This document shows, one piece after another, positions 61,527 through 64,000 of a stretch of DNA of 64,000 bases. Origin of the DNA: Nonomuraea coxensis DSM 45129 (lineage in GTDB: Bacteria > Actinomycetota > Actinomycetes > Streptosporangiales > Streptosporangiaceae). The position numbers were made by a program, and so were the translations under genes. Each line of letters opens with the position of its first letter. Position 1 is the first letter of the stretch. The DNA is taken from positions 7,869,001 to 7,933,000 of the forward strand of contig NZ_CP068985.1 in assembly GCF_019397265.1 (NCBI RefSeq), written 5' to 3'. The notes under the pieces are model-generated. The model did no database searches, had not been told where the DNA came from, and was given only the letters and a program-made list of their open reading frames with translations.

Positions 61527-61721
61527 TCAGGCGGCGAGCTGCATGGGCTCCCGGTGCGGCGGCACCACGGTGCCGTCGGGCAGCAGCAGGCCGGTGTCGT
61601 CGAACAGGACGACTCCGTTGCAGAGCAGGCTCCACCCCTGGTCGGGGTGGGCCGAGATGACGTGCGACGCCTCACGGTCAGGCGCGTCGGCACTGGGACA
61701 GGCCGGATAATGACTGCACAT
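61527..61721 (-). CDS. DUF5999 family small protein
   Basis: The 64-residue protein starts MCSHYPACPSADAPDREASH and continues HPDQGWSLLCNGVVLFDDTG, the pattern of the small actinobacterial DUF5999 proteins, with three cysteines and several histidines. Function unknown. Confidence 0.8.
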   Translation of the reverse strand: MCSHYPACPSADAPDREASHVISAHPDQGWSLLCNGVVLFDDTGLLLPDGTVVPPHREPMQLAA

Positions 61722-62282
61722 CGCGCACCTCTCTGATTGCGCTCCGACGATGTGTCGTGGGTGGGCATGAGTCGTGGGTGACAGCTTCAGAACGGGAGCG
61801 GGCGGCCTGACGGCGTGCGAAGGTCGAGCGCCGGGGCGCTCGGCTTCCTCGGCCGGCGGCGGACCTGGATCTGGCGCATCTTCATCACGTCCTTCGCGTG
61901 GCCGTCTGCGGTGCGTCGCGGACCCGTCGCTCCGGTTCGTTCCGGCGATGGCCCGCTGTTTTCGGCTTTACCATGCGCCCGCCCCCTTACGGCACCCTTA
62001 CAACTCGCTGACCGACCCCTGTTTCCCCTGCTGGCCGGCCGTCGGTTGAGCTGAACGTCCCCTACAAGGCATCATGCCCGTTTTCTGGACGGATGAGTGT
62101 GCCGGCCGGCACAGACCGTGGCCGCGCGGTCTCGACGCCAGAGGGACACTCGTACTACCTTCGGACAGAGGCCCGGCACAGGTTTGCTGACGTGACGAGT
62201 CAGGCAGGTTGACTTAAGTTCGCAACAATTTATCGGCCGCGCCTCTACTGGTCGGTTTACACAAATAGGTAAGCTGCCAGGC
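61722..62282. other. Intergenic region upstream of the first kinase gene
   Basis: I support no gene in these 561 bases. The end part is AT-richer and has TTGACT at 62209-62214, a -35-like sequence, before the kinase start at 62283. The two short frames around 61774-62054 lack a ribosome binding site and coding-like composition. Confidence 0.5.
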
Positions 62283-63404
62283 ATGCGTGCGCCCTCCGGT
62301 TACCTTCTCGCCGCGCGCTATCGGCTTGTGGAGCCGGTCGGTCGCGGCGGCATGGGCACCGTCTGGCGGGCACACGACGAGCTGCTCAACCGCTACGTCG
62401 CGGTCAAGGAGGTGCGGCTGCCCTCCGTCCTCGACGAGGAGCTGCGCGCCGAGCTGTGCGCGCGCACCGAGCGCGAGGGCCGGGCCACCGCGATGGTGGC
62501 GCACCCGTCCGTCATCACGGTCTTCGACGTCGTCACCGAGGACGACCGGCCCTGGATCGTCATGGAGCTGCTGCGCGCCAAGTCGCTGGAGCAGCTCATC
62601 CAGGAGGAGGGCCCGCTGGAGCCGCGCCGGGCCGCCGAGATCGGCCGGCAGATCCTGGGCGCGCTGCGCGCCGTGCACGCCAAGGGCATCCTGCACCGCG
62701 ACGTGAAGCCCAGCAACGTGCTCGTCACCGAGGACCGCGCGGTGCTGACCGACTTCGGGCTGGCCGCACTCGAAGGTGACGTCTCCATCACCCAGGCGGG
62801 CATCGTTCTCGGGTCCGCGGGTTACATCGCTCCAGAACGGGTGCTCGGCTCGAAGGCCAGCCCGGCGGCCGACCTGTGGTCGCTCGGCGCGACGCTCTAC
62901 ACCGCGGTCGAGGGCCGTGGCCTGCACGGCCGCCGCACGGCCGCGGCGGCGCTGGCCGCGCTGACGAGCGGCGAGCCGATCCCGATGACCAAGGCGGGCC
63001 CGCTCGCGCCGGTGCTCGACGCCCTGCTCAGGATCGATCCACACACCCGGCTCGACTCGGTGCGCGCCTCGCTCATGCTGGCCAGGGTCGCGGCCGGAGG
63101 CTCGGCGGAGGAGCCGCTGGCCCCGCGCAGGCCGCCGCGTGCCGCTCAGGGGCGCTCGGGGCAGGGCGTCACGCCGCCCGCCTTCGCCCGCCGGCCCGCG
63201 CACCGGGGGATGCACCGGGCCGACGTCACGAACTCCGCCCCGGTGAGCGTTCCCCGGCAGGAACGCCGCCCCGGCGAGGGCGTCCACCGCAAGCGCGTGG
63301 AGCAGCGGGAAACCCCGTCTGCTTATGCCCGTCTGAAAGCCACGGTGATAAAGTTGTGCCTTCCTCGGCGGTTCTGGCCAAGAGAACTTCGCAAGCGAGG
63401 GTAA
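62283..63404 (+). CDS. Soluble Ser/Thr protein kinase
   Basis: The 373-residue protein has a complete Hanks-type kinase domain (about 10-270): the glycine loop GRGGMGTVWRAHD, Lys in VAVKEVR, HRDVKPSNVL, TDFGLAAL and APERVLG. The 100-residue tail is Arg/Pro-rich, without a transmembrane helix or PASTA repeats, so the protein is probably cytosolic. No strong ribosome binding site precedes ATG 62283. A second kinase gene follows 35 bp later. Confidence 0.9.
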   Translation: MRAPSGYLLAARYRLVEPVGRGGMGTVWRAHDELLNRYVAVKEVRLPSVLDEELRAELCARTEREGRATAMVAHPSVITVFDVVTEDDRPWIVMELLRAKSLEQLIQEEGPLEPRRAAEIGRQILGALRAVHAKGILHRDVKPSNVLVTEDRAVLTDFGLAALEGDVSITQAGIVLGSAGYIAPERVLGSKASPAADLWSLGATLYTAVEGRGLHGRRTAAAALAALTSGEPIPMTKAGPLAPVLDALLRIDPHTRLDSVRASLMLARVAAGGSAEEPLAPRRPPRAAQGRSGQGVTPPAFARRPAHRGMHRADVTNSAPVSVPRQERRPGEGVHRKRVEQRETPSAYARLKATVIKLCLPRRFWPRELRKRG

Positions 63405-63439
63405 AGCACTTCCCAAGCGAGAATCGATATCTTCTTCGT

Positions 63440-64000
63440 ATGCCGGAACAGCAGACACGCCTGCTCGCGGAGCGTTACGAGCTCATCGCCCCGCTGGGCC
63501 GGGGCACCATGGGCACGGTGTGGCGCGCGCGCGACCGCGCGCTCGGGCGCGAGGTGGCGGTCAAGGAGATCCGCCATGACCCGGGGCTCACCGAAGAACA
63601 GCGGACCGAGCTGCGCGAGCGCATGGTCCGCGAAGGCCGCATCGCCTCCCGGATCAACCACCCCGCCGTGGCCGCGATCCACGACGTCCTCATCGACGAC
63701 GGCAGTCCGTGGATCATCATGGAGCTCGTCGAGGGCCGCTCGCTGGAGCAGGTCATCGAGGAGGAGGGGCCGCTGCCCCCGCGCCTGGTGGCCGAGATCG
63801 GCGTCGACCTGCTCGGCGCGCTGCGGGCCGCGCACGGCCAGGGCATCACGCACCGCGACGTCAAGCCGGGCAACGTGCTCATCACCGAGAACGGGCGGGT
63901 GGTGCTGACCGACTTCGGCATCGCCAAGGCCGAGGGCGACTCGCGGCTCACCAAGACGGGCATGGTGATCGGCTCGCCGGGCTACACCGCCCCGGAACGT
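63440..64000 (+). CDS. Ser/Thr protein kinase, 3' end outside window
   Basis: From ATG 63440 the frame is open to the window edge, giving 187 residues: GRGTMGTVWRARD, VAVKEIRHD, HRDVKPGNVLI, TDFGIAKAEGD and SPGYTAPER cover the N-lobe to the activation segment. It is similar to the preceding kinase, so the pair probably arose by duplication. No clear ribosome binding site is seen; translation may be leaderless or coupled. Confidence 0.9.
   Translation, partial: MPEQQTRLLAERYELIAPLGRGTMGTVWRARDRALGREVAVKEIRHDPGLTEEQRTELRERMVREGRIASRINHPAVAAIHDVLIDDGSPWIIMELVEGRSLEQVIEEEGPLPPRLVAEIGVDLLGALRAAHGQGITHRDVKPGNVLITENGRVVLTDFGIAKAEGDSRLTKTGMVIGSPGYTAPER

Noticed and set aside
61774..62054. Two overlapping plus-strand frames between DUF5999 and kinase genes
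   Set aside because: No ribosome binding site, Arg/Pro-rich composition and no sign of a domain.

Overview
High-GC actinobacterial DNA with frequent GTG starts and many 4-base stop/start overlaps. The housekeeping order ychF, rmuC, ispH, lipid-droplet-type protein, xseA and then glpX with a DUF4245 gene, plus the reading of the proteins, suggests a filamentous actinomycete of the Streptosporangiales (Nonomuraea-like). That placement is an inference from gene content.

Region 1 (1-11.7 kb), respiration and signalling: a partial AAA ATPase gene with a compact repeat operator; a sdhCAB operon on the minus strand with a divergent LysR regulator; a three-gene phosphorelay (REC-PP2C phosphatase, histidine kinase, single-domain response regulator); and a second, differently organised succinate dehydrogenase/fumarate reductase operon preceded by two phased Crp-type sites and closed by a strong hairpin terminator.

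Region 2 (11.7-27.9 kb), cell envelope and a type IV secretion (T4SS)-like locus: two secreted or membrane-anchored low-complexity proteins, a NUDIX hydrolase, and a minus-strand run encoding a TcpC-like protein, a small pilin-like membrane protein, a TcpE-like/MinD-like fusion of 1246 residues, a VirB4 ATPase, a VirB6-like channel with a Gly/Ser tail, a small membrane-anchored protein and a transglycosylase-NlpC/P60 hydrolase. No relaxase or coupling protein is visible, so it looks like a chromosomal, possibly protein- or envelope-directed machine rather than a conjugative element.

Region 3 (28.06-43.61 kb), an integrated element of 15.5 kb: it sits in the 3' end of ychF, flanked by a 16-bp imperfect duplication of the codons for FRFNV. 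It encodes an integrase with an upstream regulator, an excisionase-like protein, a primase-helicase and a long minus-strand operon with a TerS-like protein, head-tail connector, HK97 gp10-like protein and tape measure. Large terminase, portal, capsid and lysis genes are absent, which fits a phage satellite or a reduced prophage. Its left third carries an RHH regulator with three operators, a four-gene unknown operon, and about 1.65 kb of mostly non-coding DNA built from successive blocks of different short repeated motifs.

Region 4 (43.6-64 kb), core chromosome: ychF, rmuC, a DUF6542 gene, ispH, a lipid-droplet-type gene, xseA, a tetR/F420-nitroreductase pair sitting between xseA and an inverted xseB, DUF4245, tetR, glpX, DUF1707, DUF998, an MFS transporter, a Gfo/Idh/MocA oxidoreductase, a MocR regulator divergent from an EamA exporter, class I fumarase, DUF5999 and two tandem Ser/Thr kinase genes, the last cut by the window edge.
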